A stretch of 64,000 nt of DNA from Morinoia aosen (lineage: Eukaryota; Arthropoda; Malacostraca; Amphipoda; Talitridae). Positions 50,660-64,000 of the stretch are shown one piece after another. Within the stretch, counting starts at the first letter, position 1. Every line of letters starts with the position of its first letter. The notes under the pieces were generated by a model. It saw only the letters and a program-made list of their open reading frames with translations, made no database searches and was not told the DNA's origin. The stretch is taken from NCBI GenBank assembly GCA_030386875.1, contig CM059564.1:71443436-71507435 (forward strand), read 5' to 3'. A program made the translations under genes and the position numbers.

Positions 50660-50721
50660 AGCACCTAAAGTACCTAAAGTACTTTTGAATAGCACCTAAA
50701 GTACCTAAAGTACTTTTGAAT
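50660..50721. repeat. 31-bp perfect tandem duplication containing a palindrome
   Basis: Two exact 31-bp copies (50660-50690 and 50691-50721), each beginning AGCACCTAAAGTACC and ending AAAGTACTTTTGAAT. Within each copy ACCTAAAGT is itself partly repeated, and AAAGTACTTT is a perfect 10-bp palindrome. The lack of any difference between copies suggests a recent duplication. Confidence 0.95.
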
Positions 50722-53670
50722 AGAACCACAGGTATTTAATTTTCGCGCACTTGAAGGTAGTCAAATTTCGGGGTTTTCCTTGTAGTTATCGCGGTTACAC
50801 GATACAAAAATGAGGACCACCCTAAACGCTGGATCACAACATTTTAATCAAAAAAATATTCCGGAACGTTTTCAACTCTGACGTTTTTTTGACCATGTGA
50901 ATGAATTCAACCAAATAAAATCAATTCTCCGTGAAAAAATTATTCTTTCAAAACAGGCGATATTCCGTGTTCCAGTTTTGCTAAGGATCTTAATGAAGTC
51001 TCTTTATAGGTCGCCACGGCGCGCGCAAAGGACAGAAATAATAGATAGAGGGCAAAGAAACAGCGGCAGCTGTCGTTGCATTGCGCGCTGGCAGGATCAG
51101 CATGCAAGCGTCATGTGGTGGCCTCCTTGCATGCGGACTTGTGTTTGAGCACTGCATGTTGTAAGTTCCAGTGTAACGTGTAGGCGAAACGTTGATCATA
51201 TCCCAGTTACTCAGCGAAAATTTCGCTGTAATACCCGAACTACTTCATGCTATATGGACTGAATTGAAGCGCTTCAGATAATTTTCGAGTCCGATATGAA
51301 CATCTACTGCGTCATGGGCTCTCTAATGTAAGCAATGAATATTCGTTAAGTGGATGCACAAAATATATTATGACAACGCATCTTGGAAATGAATATAAAA
51401 AAAGACCTATGTAAAAACAGGTAAGTTATTTGGCAAGAAGTCTATATATGCCTCTGCTCTCAACTTGCCTTCGTTAGGTATTTTATGAGTCCTTGCACCA
51501 GCTCAAAGCGCAATTTTACCCATTGACCTAACTGAATCTTTCGATAGCTACCAGCCTCCCTCCAGCCTACATATTTTAGCACAAAAATACATAAAGGTTT
51601 GCTCAGAATTCATCACTTAAAATTACGATATGAAATCCGGCTTTGAAATTCACAAATACGCTTTCAATATTTTTAGTTTGTTGGCAATCCTAAAAACCAG
51701 GCATTCTTAAACTAAAGTAAGTTGAAATCCGTCAAAACTCTTATTCAACGTACATGACACTTCACTGTTTTCAGTACCGCTACTAATATATTCTTTAACA
51801 ATGAATTTCAAGTAAAATTTTGTTCAAAAATATAAATTATACCTGTTCCAAAACCACAGTCCTTACTCCTTTGCCGGATGTGTCTTGTTCCTTTATTACC
51901 TACCTGCAATTGAATTATTTTCATCGTTAATAGGCTATTATTCAATTTTCAAAAATCAGAAATTTTTCTCGGGGACCTAAATTGTTCTTAACGCCCTCAA
52001 ATAAAAATTTGTTTAATAAGTAAATATATTGCTCTCGTCTTTCCCATTGGAAAAGAACAAATGACCTTTGCTTATTGATAAATGCGTATAAATGAAACTA
52101 ACTTCTCTTAATTGACTGCTTGGAATAAATATTATTTTTAACACATTCCTTCCGATACGACGCATCGGTGGGTCGTTTGAAAAAGTTTAATAATAATCTT
52201 TCAAAGTCAGAGGTATTTAATGGACCCAGTTAATAAAAAACTTTTGAATTTAAATTTGAATTGAATACTAAACTTCATCTTGACCCCTCGCAGTGAATGT
52301 GTTACTCCACCAAGATAACATTTCATAGCTCCCATGCGGCATAGCACCACGCGTGCTGTCTGCATAACATGGAACTGGTGTGGGGACGACGCAATCTGTC
52401 CCTGCACGAGTCACTCATGCGGCAAGCGGTGAGGGCACACTACGGTGTGGGCACGCTCAGCTCGCCGTGACGCGGCAACGCTTCATCTACGGGAAACACC
52501 GCCTCAGGGAAACATTTTTATTCTTCGATAGGAACGCACTCTTGAAGTTACGCCCGTTACTTGATACTTTCATTAGCAGTGAGCATGGATAATGCGCTCC
52601 AATTTCATTTGTGCGTCAGCCCAATATATTGTGGAAATATTGTTTATTGCTCGGTAGTCGCTTCGTGGCACCTCGCACGATTAGCGGCACGAGTGAATCT
52701 TTTAATCACGCCTAATTATTCAGAACATAATGTAGATTACATCACGCAACTTAAAATACAGAGGACGAAAGCCGTCTAAATGTTGTTCTAATTTTGATCT
52801 TCTGACCGAACAACATATGCCCTCGAACATTATACTAATGATCCTTGTTTACACGCATCTCACATGAAAAAAGGTTCATTTTGTCAGAAATTTCCGTCTC
52901 ACGATTTCCAAAAATAAATTTTACACCCCGAACAATAATTTTTTCTAGATAGTGATGTTCACATCACAGTAGTTCTCTTCTTGCAAAGTTTATATATTGA
53001 TAGAACTGATGGAAGATATTGAACTCGAATGATCATATTCATTTAAAGTCCTAAAATTAATTTATTATTTTCATAAATATATTCAATTCCAATAACACCA
53101 ATATTAATACCAGGCAAGCAATAAGACGCAAGACAATCAGAAACTGACATGCTTGTGAAACATTCCTGAAAAATTACAAACAAGGATTCTTATTTTTCAG
53201 CTGGTGAAGAAATTGGTCCTTAACCTACTGGAGGAAGGTAAGTATGGTTATTTTAAATGATTAAGACGTGTTATAAATTTAACCAAAAGTTCAGAAATAA
53301 CTAATTACAACGCGGATAGTTGATTATGAGCGTTGAGAATGATAGATCAAAGAAATCAAACGAAAATATTGATAGTCGTACGGCACCTTTAACTTAAAAT
53401 TATTATTACTCCTGTAAGTAGTCAGCGTATTTCAGCGTATTTAGAGCTTAAATGTGTCGGGATAAATTTTCATAATCCATAGCATTCCGTAAAAAGATGA
53501 GCAAAAACTGGAAAAGTATAACTTTAGAAGGAAATACTCAGCATTTGCAGGCATAGTACTTTGATTAAAAAGTGATATTTTTCTTATTCACTTTGCTCAT
53601 TGCGCGTGGGAATGGTTCAGATCGATTTTATATAATAATAGCCCTTTGGAATGAGTGAAGATAATGTTCA

Positions 53671-53698
53671 CACACATGTGTGAGTATTTTTGACGTCA
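53671..53698. promoter_or_regulatory. 12-bp palindrome next to a consensus CRE site
   Basis: CACACATGTGTG (53671-53682) is a perfect palindrome, followed eight bases later by TGACGTCA (53691-53698), the full consensus cAMP-response element bound by CREB-family factors in animals. A single site in 64 kb has roughly an even chance of occurring randomly and no promoter is recognisable nearby, so the regulatory role is only a possibility. Confidence 0.2.
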
Positions 53699-56600
53699 CA
53701 TATGCAGCTCAATTTTCAGAAGCACTGACTTTATGAAAAACATTTTCCACATGACTGTTTCCATATTATCTTGAACAAATAAACACGGCTCATCGTAAAT
53801 GTGTCACTTTATTCTACTCTTAGAATGCAGAGGAAAGAATTGGCGTTGTATCTGTACACGGAGAATCTTAGAGAGCGCAGAGCTCAACAAAGAACTCTCT
53901 TTAAGCAAGTTTTTAAACTACGAGCCCAACGTCTCAACGCGTCTTTCCAGTCCATGAGCAAATGGGAGCTCAGAGCAACTCAAACATGTCTTTCTTTCTC
54001 AAGGCAAAATTCTTCTCATCTCTGTGGCCTCATAAAATAGGGAGAGGTTTTATTCGTAGGTCATCTCGCTGGTGATGAGCGCCTGTGAACGCTCATACCA
54101 ACAGTTTACAACAAAGAAATTCCACGGACCGAGGCGCTAACCCCTCTACAATTATTGAAATCCTCTTGAAATAAAAACTTGACATTTTTTCAGTATGTTT
54201 TCCATTTCATGGAACGCACACAAAAAGTAACAGCTAATCACGAGCAGCACATCGTGGCGAGGATGCTGCAAGAAAAATAATTGAACTGCAAATGCTTCAT
54301 TAAATCGAGAACTGAGAACTAAGTCGTGTGAAAATTCAGTCTGAAGATGAGATGTCGCGAGTATCTGATCCTGACACTCACCAGACTCCAGAGCAGGAAT
54401 GCCATACTTTTAAATAACCAAAGGAAAATATTTAGAAGAGCGCTCTTTTGTCTACGATTCCAACAAAGCGTATTCAAACAAACTGTATTCAATTCGCCTT
54501 GACTCAGGCGTTATTGTTCCCTCTTAATTTTTTATTTCTTACTCAACAGTTTTGTACTATTTCACCAATGAAAACAAATTTCGTTCAAAATTTATTTCTT
54601 CCTTAATTAGCAATCCGAAAAAAATTGTTCTCGTTACGATTTTAAATCGCTGATTTAGGAGTTAGTTTGAAACTTGCATTAAATCAAGTCCAACTATTTC
54701 GTACCTCAACAGACAGCTTTACGCGTGAAAGCGCGGAAATTAAGTTTATGTACTACTACTGTGAGTCTACCGAGCCTCTACACAATTATGTCTTTTGTAA
54801 AACGGCAATAAGGTCAGAAAGCATTCAATTCCCGTGTAAGTCGTGAATTATCAAAACTAACTACCTAGCAGTGAAATAGAGTTAGAAGTCACCGGTCCTA
54901 AGATACTCTCTACGTCTGTCCCTTAATTATAGACACAGCAGCTTTACAAACCGCCTACCTTGAGATCCAATAACTAATAATAATTTAAAACTTCAAAGTC
55001 ACTTTCCTAACATAAAAATGTGTTGAAAACAATAATAACAAAAGAAATTACTATGAAGCATAAATTGTTCCGATTCTCAGTAGAGGAAAATGGCGTCCAA
55101 ATACAACTCGCCGTGACAACAAAATTGTCTACCTCTTAGCAGGTCTATATTCCAATGAGTTGTAAAACTAATTTTCTTTTACTCTCAACGTTTGTAAATT
55201 ACCCGTTCAATTGTAAAGAGGCAGAATTTTCATCCTCTCAATAGTTTTCATTTTTACTTTACCACGATCGTTTTCTCTGAGCCGCCTAATGCAGCATAGG
55301 TTTGGTTCAATAAATGCGTACAAGTTCCATTTCCTCATTTATCTGCTCGTTGCCATACATACAGGCACATGCAGGAAATACCGTTACCTATAACAGATAG
55401 AAATGAAGAAATTATGGAGTGAACAGAAAATATTCGCAAATATTGATGGAAATTGTCTGAAAAAAAGAAATACAAGCACTGAAATTACTAGCGTAATTAT
55501 ATCGCTAACTGACACTAAGGGCTCGAGCGGAGGCGGATACACGAGGCGCCCGTCCCCACGCGAGCCCCAACAATAATGCGTTAGGACCACACACCTCCCT
55601 ACAGAGCTCGATATCCCTAAACTATGGAGAGCCGCGAGTTCCTTTTGTATTTATGAAACCCGCGGGACACGAATCTTCAAATGAACGTTTGGCGTTTACA
55701 AATTGTACCGCTAAAGCTGTTATGAAAATCATTACTGATACCAAACATTAGAATATATTGAAACTTATGGCAGAATTCAAAAATTAGGAGTAGATAAACT
55801 CGTTTTGAATCCGCCGTGCTAGTCCTCCTCAGCTGAGACGTGAGAGAGGAGTATGGTGTAACGACGAAGAAAGAATGTACTTACAGGAATTGCAATCGGT
55901 AACTGTACTCACATTCATTCTTTCTTTGTACCCACATTAATTCTAAAACACAAAATATTTGAAAATAAGTTGAAAAAACCGCTTAGAAGAAAACTGGATC
56001 TGTTCATACGTGTGAGAAAAATCATATTTAAATTTTCATCCAGGTGCTGAGGATATTCTGCCTTCCAATGCAGTTGTTTCATTGATGCGCCTTCTGTGAA
56101 AGAACTTACATATGTACTTGCTGTGAAGAAGGATTAATGAGAAGTTTAGCTCAATCTGAAGACGCTTGGCATGTAACAGAAGAGTTCCAGGGAAGACTGT
56201 TCAAAATAGTTAACTAGAACTTCAAAATCCAGTCATGCATGACACGTTGAAGGGATTCGTAGACAGGAAGTTTCCAAGTTCAAGAGGGTGGGAATACGTT
56301 GGAAAGCAGGAAAAGTGATCATGGAATTTTTTAATTAAGTGGAACAACTGGGCACACCAGTGCATGCAACAGCAGCAAACTGTCTCCAGACTCTCAATAA
56401 ATGTTCACAATTTTCAATTCAATTAATGCCCAATTCCATCATGATATTTCCGGTAAGTTTGCAGAGCAATGTTACTTCTTCCTCACTCAGAATCGAGTTC
56501 AATATACTTTAGATACCTAATAAATTCCCAATACTTCTTTTATGATATCTGGGACACGAGACAAAAGTTTCAAATAAGTTGGTAGTAATTTCTAAATTTT

Positions 56601-58224
56601 CAATATGAACGTAAAAACTAGAAACACGTTCATCCACCTTTTTCACACTTCTTTTCCCCACATATAACACGTAGTATCATTCCAACTATGTAGAATTTTT
56701 ATCTCAAAATACCTGTCCTCATGTTCCCTCAAAGAGGCGCTGTTGATAACAAGCGTGTGCCTTCAAGTACTCCGGAAAAGAAACTTTATAGTTTAATAAT
56801 TTATCCAACATTAAATCGTACTTGCATCGACGTTTTATGTCAATGAATTGAATATGCAATAGATGCTGCTGCTTAAAGGTTTAAATGATGAATTAGAGCT
56901 CCACTGAGAAATTGCAATTCGTTGTTATCGGAGGGACTTTCTTCGTGTGGAGTTGGACATGACATTATTGCTCTGAAACATGTGCTTGGCATGTGATGCA
57001 CGAATGCCATTAAGGCACTGCTAGAATACCATCTGCTGTTCGTTGCGCTCAAAATAAAAAGGACTGAAGCAGCTGGTACGTAAAAATAAATTCATAACCA
57101 TAATGAAGGGCAAGAGCTTGTGAACTATTGCCAGAATGATATTGTAAATTTGCGAGTAGCAGTACTGTTTACGCTGATTTCAGTGCAATGCTTTTCGCAG
57201 GATTTTAATGATTTACCCTAAAACATAGAACAATAACTATTTTCGGTATGTTGGTATATGAATAAATGCCTATATATTTCGAAAAATTTCAATCGTCGCC
57301 GATGAGGGTTCGGTGACGACATTACAGGGTTCTCTCGAATGGAAATCATTACGGAACACTGAGTTTCGAAGGCTCATCTGACTTTTTATGAGTTTCGAAC
57401 CAGTTTCAACAGAATAACTTAAAATTTAAAATTATGATTATCAATCAGAAGAAAAAATAGCCAAGTGATTCCAATTTGCTGTTTTGTTTAGGTTAAACCT
57501 GCGAATGCCACGGGTAACTTCCACTCAAAACGTAAAGGAGTGAATTGTTTAAGAGCGGCTAAAAAGTTCTACATATGTTTTCTTGTTGCATGTTCCAGTG
57601 ACCAATCATCAGTGTAACATAGCAGATGAAAATGTATGGCAAAACAAAAAATCAAAAGGTTTTTTTCGCAGTTATTCTATGTCCTTTTATATATTTTTGA
57701 GAAGAATTTACCCCTCAACGCCGACCAGTTAAATAATCCAATTTCCGAGAAGCCAGCACTGCTCCTAAGCTGCATGAGCCGCTCCCATTCGCCCAAAAGG
57801 AGACTGTCGCTCAATTCTTCCTCGCCTGCAAGTCTCGCCCAACAGTCTCCAAGCGTCCCAGTGATGACTGAGCCAACATTTTAGCGTGAAATAGCCTCGT
57901 GGACAAAGAAGAAATCGCCTTAGGAGCCAATTAGTCTCCCGATAACGGAATTAGGTCTCACTTTAACTTGAAGCTAATTATACGCTGCATCTACGCTAAC
58001 AAAAGTGTGAATACAAACATGCTCGATTGAAAGCATTACAATCAGGTAAAGATTTCTTTAAATAGCTGTTATTTTATGCATTGTTTTAATTTTTTTCAGA
58101 ATCCATTTGAATTGTGCGTCTACGTTCACTATATCGCTAACGTTCATGTCTTTAGCACGACAAAACATCCATTAACATCGCACTTGAAATAAATTTTATG
58201 AAATGATTGTGAGTTAGTAACTTT

Positions 58225-58250
58225 ACTGTCATAAACCACTGTCATAAACC
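58225..58250. repeat. 13-bp perfect tandem duplication
   Basis: ACTGTCATAAACC occurs twice head to tail without change. It is a small slippage duplication in AT-rich DNA. Confidence 0.92.
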
Positions 58251-61200
58251 AACTTGTATAATGAAATTTGTAATTGGACTTGTTTAAATAATTTAACAAA
58301 ATTAAACCTAACATATATGCAACAACTTGTGAACAATAATATGGAACTTAGCTGCCATGTCTTCAATAACATAAAAATGTAAGCAGTATCTCATCTCATC
58401 TTACTAGGCAACCCATAAATTTAATGGATAAAAAGTTCCATCTCTTATTGTCCTCCAGTCAGTAAGAAACAAAATTTGTAAACGAAGCTAGCCCGAATGA
58501 TAATATATTTTTCAACCAATGAATGCCATATAAAAATACAGAACAAAGATTATCGGCATCAGATCATATTAGAACAGGTGCAGCTTCGATAACTAATAAT
58601 GCTACCAGTCTTTGTTTCCGTAATGAAACGAAGCGCGTTAATTAGCTCGTGGCGTTAGCACAGCAGCGCTTCCTCCCCACTGATGTAATGTAGAGCACAT
58701 TGTGAATACATTACGAAGTAATCTAGTACTTATTTTACTACGATATATTATACCAAATAAGCTGTCACACGTATTCATTCAAAAAAGCCTCTCTCACTGA
58801 GATATTGTTGAAACATTGGTAACGATATGTTTCAATTTCTATGAAGAAGTATTTTTGTAAGATATTACCTGAAATAAACTGTTTCTGTTGGTCCAAGATT
58901 AATTAGCCACTTTTTCTTTTAAATGAGTGTACATTGCATTTTTCAGACGCAGCAGAATATCATTACTGAATTAATAAGAATAGATCATTTAATCCATATG
59001 GAATGATTAATACGGAATTAAAGCGAACCGTCGAATTAAAAAATTAGAGTAATAAAAAGTTAAGCGCCAGAGTAAGAGTTAAAGCGGAGATTAACGGTAG
59101 ATGGTGCGCAGGGATAATCATCTTCTTTTAACTTCCTATTTTTCGTATTATCACAAGACATTCCTATAGAAGTACTGGAAAGGGTATAAAAGAATACCTA
59201 ATCGAACTAAATGCTAAATAGCCTCAATTCGCAAGTAACTCATGAAACGGACAATTAAATGTTTAAAACCTCCTTCATGAATGCTTTTCATTGAACTAAA
59301 ATAAAAAGAAGGTAATTTCTGTCAATCGTTTAACTACCACATTATATCTACAGACCATAACTAACCAAAAAAATCCTCTCCTCTCTATTGTTTGAGACAA
59401 ATCCCGCCATTTCCCGGTGCGCCCAACAGCCAGACGGGAAGGGGCGGTTATCAACGAAGTAACCCTTTCTTCTCAGCACCAACACATCGAGGCAGAAAGC
59501 TTGTCTGTCGGCAGGCGAACGGACGGACGCGAGAATGGGGCAGTAACCTCCGAAGCGTGTGTGGCAAACACACGAGCGTGATGGCCGAGCGTCGGCCGGC
59601 CAGAACTGAGCGCTGGCGCACGTTCGCCGCTTGCGCTTGCCAACCATCATCCGAGCCAAAAACCTCGTCATGCTACTAACGCGTTTATTTGTCTTAACCG
59701 TACTTTTCTTAGCTATTTAACTCTCCGATTGTTTCATCGCGGTGCAATGGTTATGAATTTCAGTTATGAGTTTAATATGAAGGCATCCGATGATTGTTTG
59801 ACTGATGATTTGCAGGTTTAAAAATATTTCTTGCACCAAACATTTTTGTATTTAATCCCATTCGAATAATAATACGCTTTGTAGTAGGGAGGTAATTATT
59901 TCACTGATTTAATTTAATCGATAACCTAACGTGATCGTTAGACTCAGCGATGCCATTGGTGGAACTTTGAAATATATCATTTTATCTCTGTATACGAGGA
60001 TTATTTGACCTTTGAAAGAAATCAGAGGTAGCAAAGATGCCACATATGAGTGCAGAAAGGGGGGTTAAATGTGCATTTTAATTTTTTGAGGTGATTCTTG
60101 GCTGTGAGCTCGTCACAGGGGGTAAAATAAATATCGTAAAGTGAAAAGTCATCTTGTTTGTAAAAAAATCAGAAAACAATGACATTGTTTCAAATAATTA
60201 GAACAAATCTTATCGCGGGACAATTAGGAATAAGATGTTTTCTAGTTCGGAGAACCCTACTTTAAATAAAAACTTACGAGTAAATTGAAGAGAAATTGCA
60301 CACATCGAGCATTTTTTAACCAAAAGCATACATCATTTTGAAACGTTGCACGCAGCTCCAAGAAAACAGCTCATTCTTGGTTACTACGTTATCAATATCT
60401 GTGGTGTAGCTTCTGAATTACATAAACTGTGACGAGAAAAACGAACATTCTTGACGAGGTAGAAATTGAAACTTCATTTTGAGCATCGTAACCTGAATTG
60501 ACATGGTTTCTACTACAAGCATCGTATGCAGAGCTGTGCACTCAAATGCGCTGAAATACAGACACTATGGAAGACGCAGGGAACTCAAAGTACAATGTCG
60601 GAACTTCGGTGTTTAGTTATCCACCCTTGTTTACCCGTGGGATTTTGTCCAATGTTGCCCGAAGCGCCTCAAGCGCTTCAATTTGTCGTAGGCCTAAAAG
60701 TCACCGTTTGTTCAACTACCTTCCCTTCCTCCTCGCCCGCGTGGATGAGGTAAGTCTTTACCGCCGCACGATTGTCGTAAATCGCGACACGGCGGGAGAC
60801 AATTCAAGCCCTTCTAGGATTCTGCTTCAAATTTACACGCTGAAAAAGTTCACTGTATTCCCAATTTCCATATAATAACAATCATATGAATAATAGAGTA
60901 TAATTGGCATTGAGTCAGTTGATATGTCCTACAGAACTACTGTATATTTTGTAATTCTTCATCCAACTTTCAATGACACTATTTATTAATGTAAACAACT
61001 GTCTGTGGGCTAATGCAACGATAATATGTTTTACAAAATGATTGCTCTTCCATAAAATGTGAAGGTTTCAGAGCAAACAATTCGTCACTTGTGAAATTCA
61101 TCTGAATTCTCTCGTATTGATCGGTATTGTCAAAATAAACCAACCAAATTAATCACGTTCTGACGAGTTACCTTATTGACGGTCAATTCGGCTCTAGCTG

Positions 61201-64000
61201 TCAGTTATACAGAAGTGAACAAGATCTTGATACCTGCTCATTTTCTCCATCCAATTCTGAGCCTTTTGACTAACATAAGAACAGTGATTGGATTAACTGG
61301 AAATATTAATTCCCCAATACTACTAGAAAATTACTACTTTATGAAGCCTAGCTGTGCGACTCAGTTACGTTTTATAGAAGCCTAAGAAAAATTACACTCA
61401 GTCAAGTCAGAACGCAAATGTAAATTTAAACGAACTTTCAATGTGGAATTTTTAGGACTTTCTTTCCTTTTTCCTCCTCATTCTCACGCATTTTTCATTT
61501 AGTAGCTCCTTCTTAACAGCTGCGTATCTAGTATCGGTAAAATAGGCTGTTTTTTCCATCACGACACATAAAAGGAAGCTAAAGTCAAATGCTTGCGGTT
61601 ACAATCATTCTCTAATCCATCACAGTTCCTGCATATTGATGCACTTTCCCCATATGCTTCAATATTAAAAATTTTGTTTACTTAAACAATCATTCAATCA
61701 CCCTGATGTTTACTTGCTTTCTCGTCCAACTACTGGGCCTCGTCTTACAAGCTGCCCGCATGGAACTTCCACAGCTGCTCCTACTTCCATGGCCTGCACT
61801 TAACGGTGATCCCTTTGGGCGCTGATCAACGCCGTGTTATTTAATCAAGTTCAAGGGTGGCTCCAAGCGATGCTCTGCCTGAAGAACATTTCTTAATAAC
61901 TCGACATTCTGCAGTATTTTTATGAACTCAGTCTTTGTTAGCAGGAAGAGAGGGCTCCCTAAATCAAGTATTTGATAGAGCTTTGTGAAATAAATCTTAT
62001 CTTTCGACTTGGTTTACAACTTAGTTAAAAGACAGTGATTCTTTGAATATTTCACCCAAGTACCAAACAATTTCTTTTCAACTTGAGATTAAACACGCAT
62101 TGCGTAAGAATAAAATGAAATGTGAAATTCCCATCTCTGTAAGAGCTTCTACACCTTTACTTTAATTGACCTCATTTTTCCTTTTGGCCACTTGTGCAAA
62201 CCAGCTTTCAGTGACCACTTTGTTGTCTCTTTCCAGCACCGCCGTTTTTCTCTGTTGGCTGGACTCGGCAGCTTCGCTCCACAGGGTGGCGCAACGCCGA
62301 AAGCAAACACGCAGCTCAGGAACAACGGGTAAGGCTTCAATACAAAGGAATGGTGGCAATAATGATCGATGTCGCCTATGTGTAATCCGGAAATGATCAA
62401 TCGTCTAATAGCCTGATAAGGAAGAAATTTTCGCGCTGCCATCTATAGGGCTTATGAAAAATTACACGAGTATATGAGAAAGATGTGAAAATAGACAGGG
62501 GTCTAGAGGCTACGGCATTTTGACAAAGAGCAGACGGTAAAAGAAAATTTTCTTCAGCAATCATCTCTTTTAGCAGTTACAGTTTCAGTAACAAATATCA
62601 GTAAATGTCAAAGTACTCTGAGACGATAATCACACAGATGCGACAACATTTTCTGATGCTCGCGAGCGCACAGGCTGCCAAGCTAGTCTCTGATCTACGA
62701 GACGAGGAGTTCCATCCTGGAGGGTTCAGGTTATAGGTAACTCAAGGTTACAGCCACTTGAAAGTGGAAAATCAAGCAGTGAGGAAGGAATGCAAAATCA
62801 ATAAGCTTATCTCTTAAGTCACATAAAAAAGAAAGGGTTTGTGGGTTCTTACTGACAGTATTAAGTAATTCCAGTTTTTGTTGAACGATTATAAAATGGA
62901 CAAAGCGAAAAGAATTTCCAATTTCATACTGATAATCAAGCTTGATCAGAAGATGATCGAACTGCACTTTCGTTTGGGTGAAACCTGAGGTTTTTGAATG
63001 AAATTCTTAAAGAAAAAATTACCAAGAAAGTGGAACATTTTCTCTGTTGAAAGTAAATGATCTACTGCCCAAAGGCCATTTTACCTGTGTTGGAATATAA
63101 TTCTAACCTCAGATATACAGATGGCGTTGTTAAACCTGCAGCTTGCTTACTAATTTTTTAATTGTATTTAACCCTCTACTGGTCAATTGTGACGAACTCA
63201 ACAGTCCTTAAAGGCATAAGTCCAGCGAGGAACCGGTTAAGAATAGTGCTAGAACAAGTACAGTTCGTCAACACACAGTAAGTAAGCTAGCACCGGTTCT
63301 TGATAGCAAACGACCGGCAAACCGCTAGTAGCAGCTGATGAGAATAGTAATTTTGTTACGTAGAAAGGCCACCTCAGCCATACTTGTGGGTCATTATGTA
63401 CAGCGCATCGCAGTCTCCACTGAGCGACATGCCAACCCGATTTGAGCGGCTGATTGTTATAAAAACTCCTAAATATCTCAGTACATCGCAAATGCAAATA
63501 AATAGTCAAGTGAGCAACTAACATGATATTAATTAAAATGTTCTTTTTTCAATGTAAATTCAACAGTTTCAAAAAGTGCGTCATGAGAGTCAGTTTTCAG
63601 TGCGTTAAAGCGAAAAAGTAAAAGACTTATGAAAACTAAGTGAGGAATGCATCACTGATTAAATACTAAAGAAATAAAGACATCCTCTCCATCTTTTTTT
63701 ACACCCAGGTGCCTCTATAAACAAATGTCAGTTATGATGACGCCGAGGAACAAAATACGCGAACAATACAGTTACTCAAATTTACAAATGGTGTTTCAAT
63801 ACAAAGAACTTACTGCTCAAAAATGTTTTGTTAACTAACTCTACACAGATATGAATTGAAGGTGTAGGCCACACTTCTGTGCATAAAGTTCTCATAAATA
63901 TAACTTCAACCACAATGAAAGATTAGTACAACAGGCAATTCAAAGAAAGGCACACGTTCGTAAAATATCATATTCCATCAAGCATTCGGCCTCAGAAATC

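Larger units (their letters stand above)
50722..64000. other. AT-rich non-coding DNA with CpG-rich patches, no gene recognised
   Basis: Thirteen kilobases without a recognised gene. GC- and CpG-richer patches lie near 51000-51160, 52270-52520, 55510-55680, 57740-57890, 59390-59680, 60600-60810, 61730-61880 and 62190-62400. The 59390-59680 patch is the longest and is open on both strands (95 codons plus, 107 codons minus), with no recognisable product. A short exon-like segment at 53201-53237 and a strong donor-like GAG-GTAAGT at 60750 are discussed in findings. The window ends in ordinary AT-rich DNA. Confidence 0.65.

Noticed and set aside
59348-59679. Opposed open frames of 107 (minus) and 95 (plus) codons
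   Set aside because: Both open because the patch is GC-rich. Neither translation is recognisable. Kept only as a compositional feature.
1-64000. CRISPR arrays, bacterial operons, rRNA genes, phage or viral genes
   Set aside because: No regularly spaced identical repeats, no dense gene packing, no conserved rRNA blocks and no recognisable viral protein in any frame.

Overview
This looks like nuclear DNA from an invertebrate animal, probably an arthropod, and almost all of it appears intergenic or intronic. The sequence is A+T-rich, with stops in every frame. No start-to-stop frame is longer than about 140 codons, there is no operon-like packing, and no rRNA, tRNA or CRISPR array is visible. 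The one confidently identified coding relic belongs to a hAT-superfamily DNA transposon, a class common in arthropod genomes. I cannot name the species, and no complete host gene can be called.

Layout. Positions 1-8050 are unremarkable AT-rich DNA with a three-copy degenerate tandem repeat at 4321-4479. Positions 8055-8421 hold two small tandem repeats followed by a striking 24-bp perfect inverted repeat. Positions 8440-27180 are mostly plain sequence with scattered GC- and CpG-richer patches and a spaced direct repeat at 15367-15523. Positions 27200-28700 are a non-autonomous hAT element with matching terminal inverted repeats and a broken, internally deleted transposase on the minus strand. 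Positions 28710-44680 are again plain, with microsatellites and a short hairpin. Positions 44682-50721 hold small tandem duplications, hairpins, an AT palindrome and a GC-richer patch (46166-46305) that could encode the end of an immunoglobulin-like domain. Positions 50722-64000 have no identified gene, but contain the longest CpG-rich patch (59390-59680).

Function. The genes do not form a pathway. The transposon is a genomic passenger. If a host gene crosses the window, its exons are short and separated by kilobases of intron. Several open stretches bounded by splice-like sites are listed as hypotheses only, because such combinations are expected by chance in 64 kb. Transcript alignment or protein-homology search would settle whether any are real.
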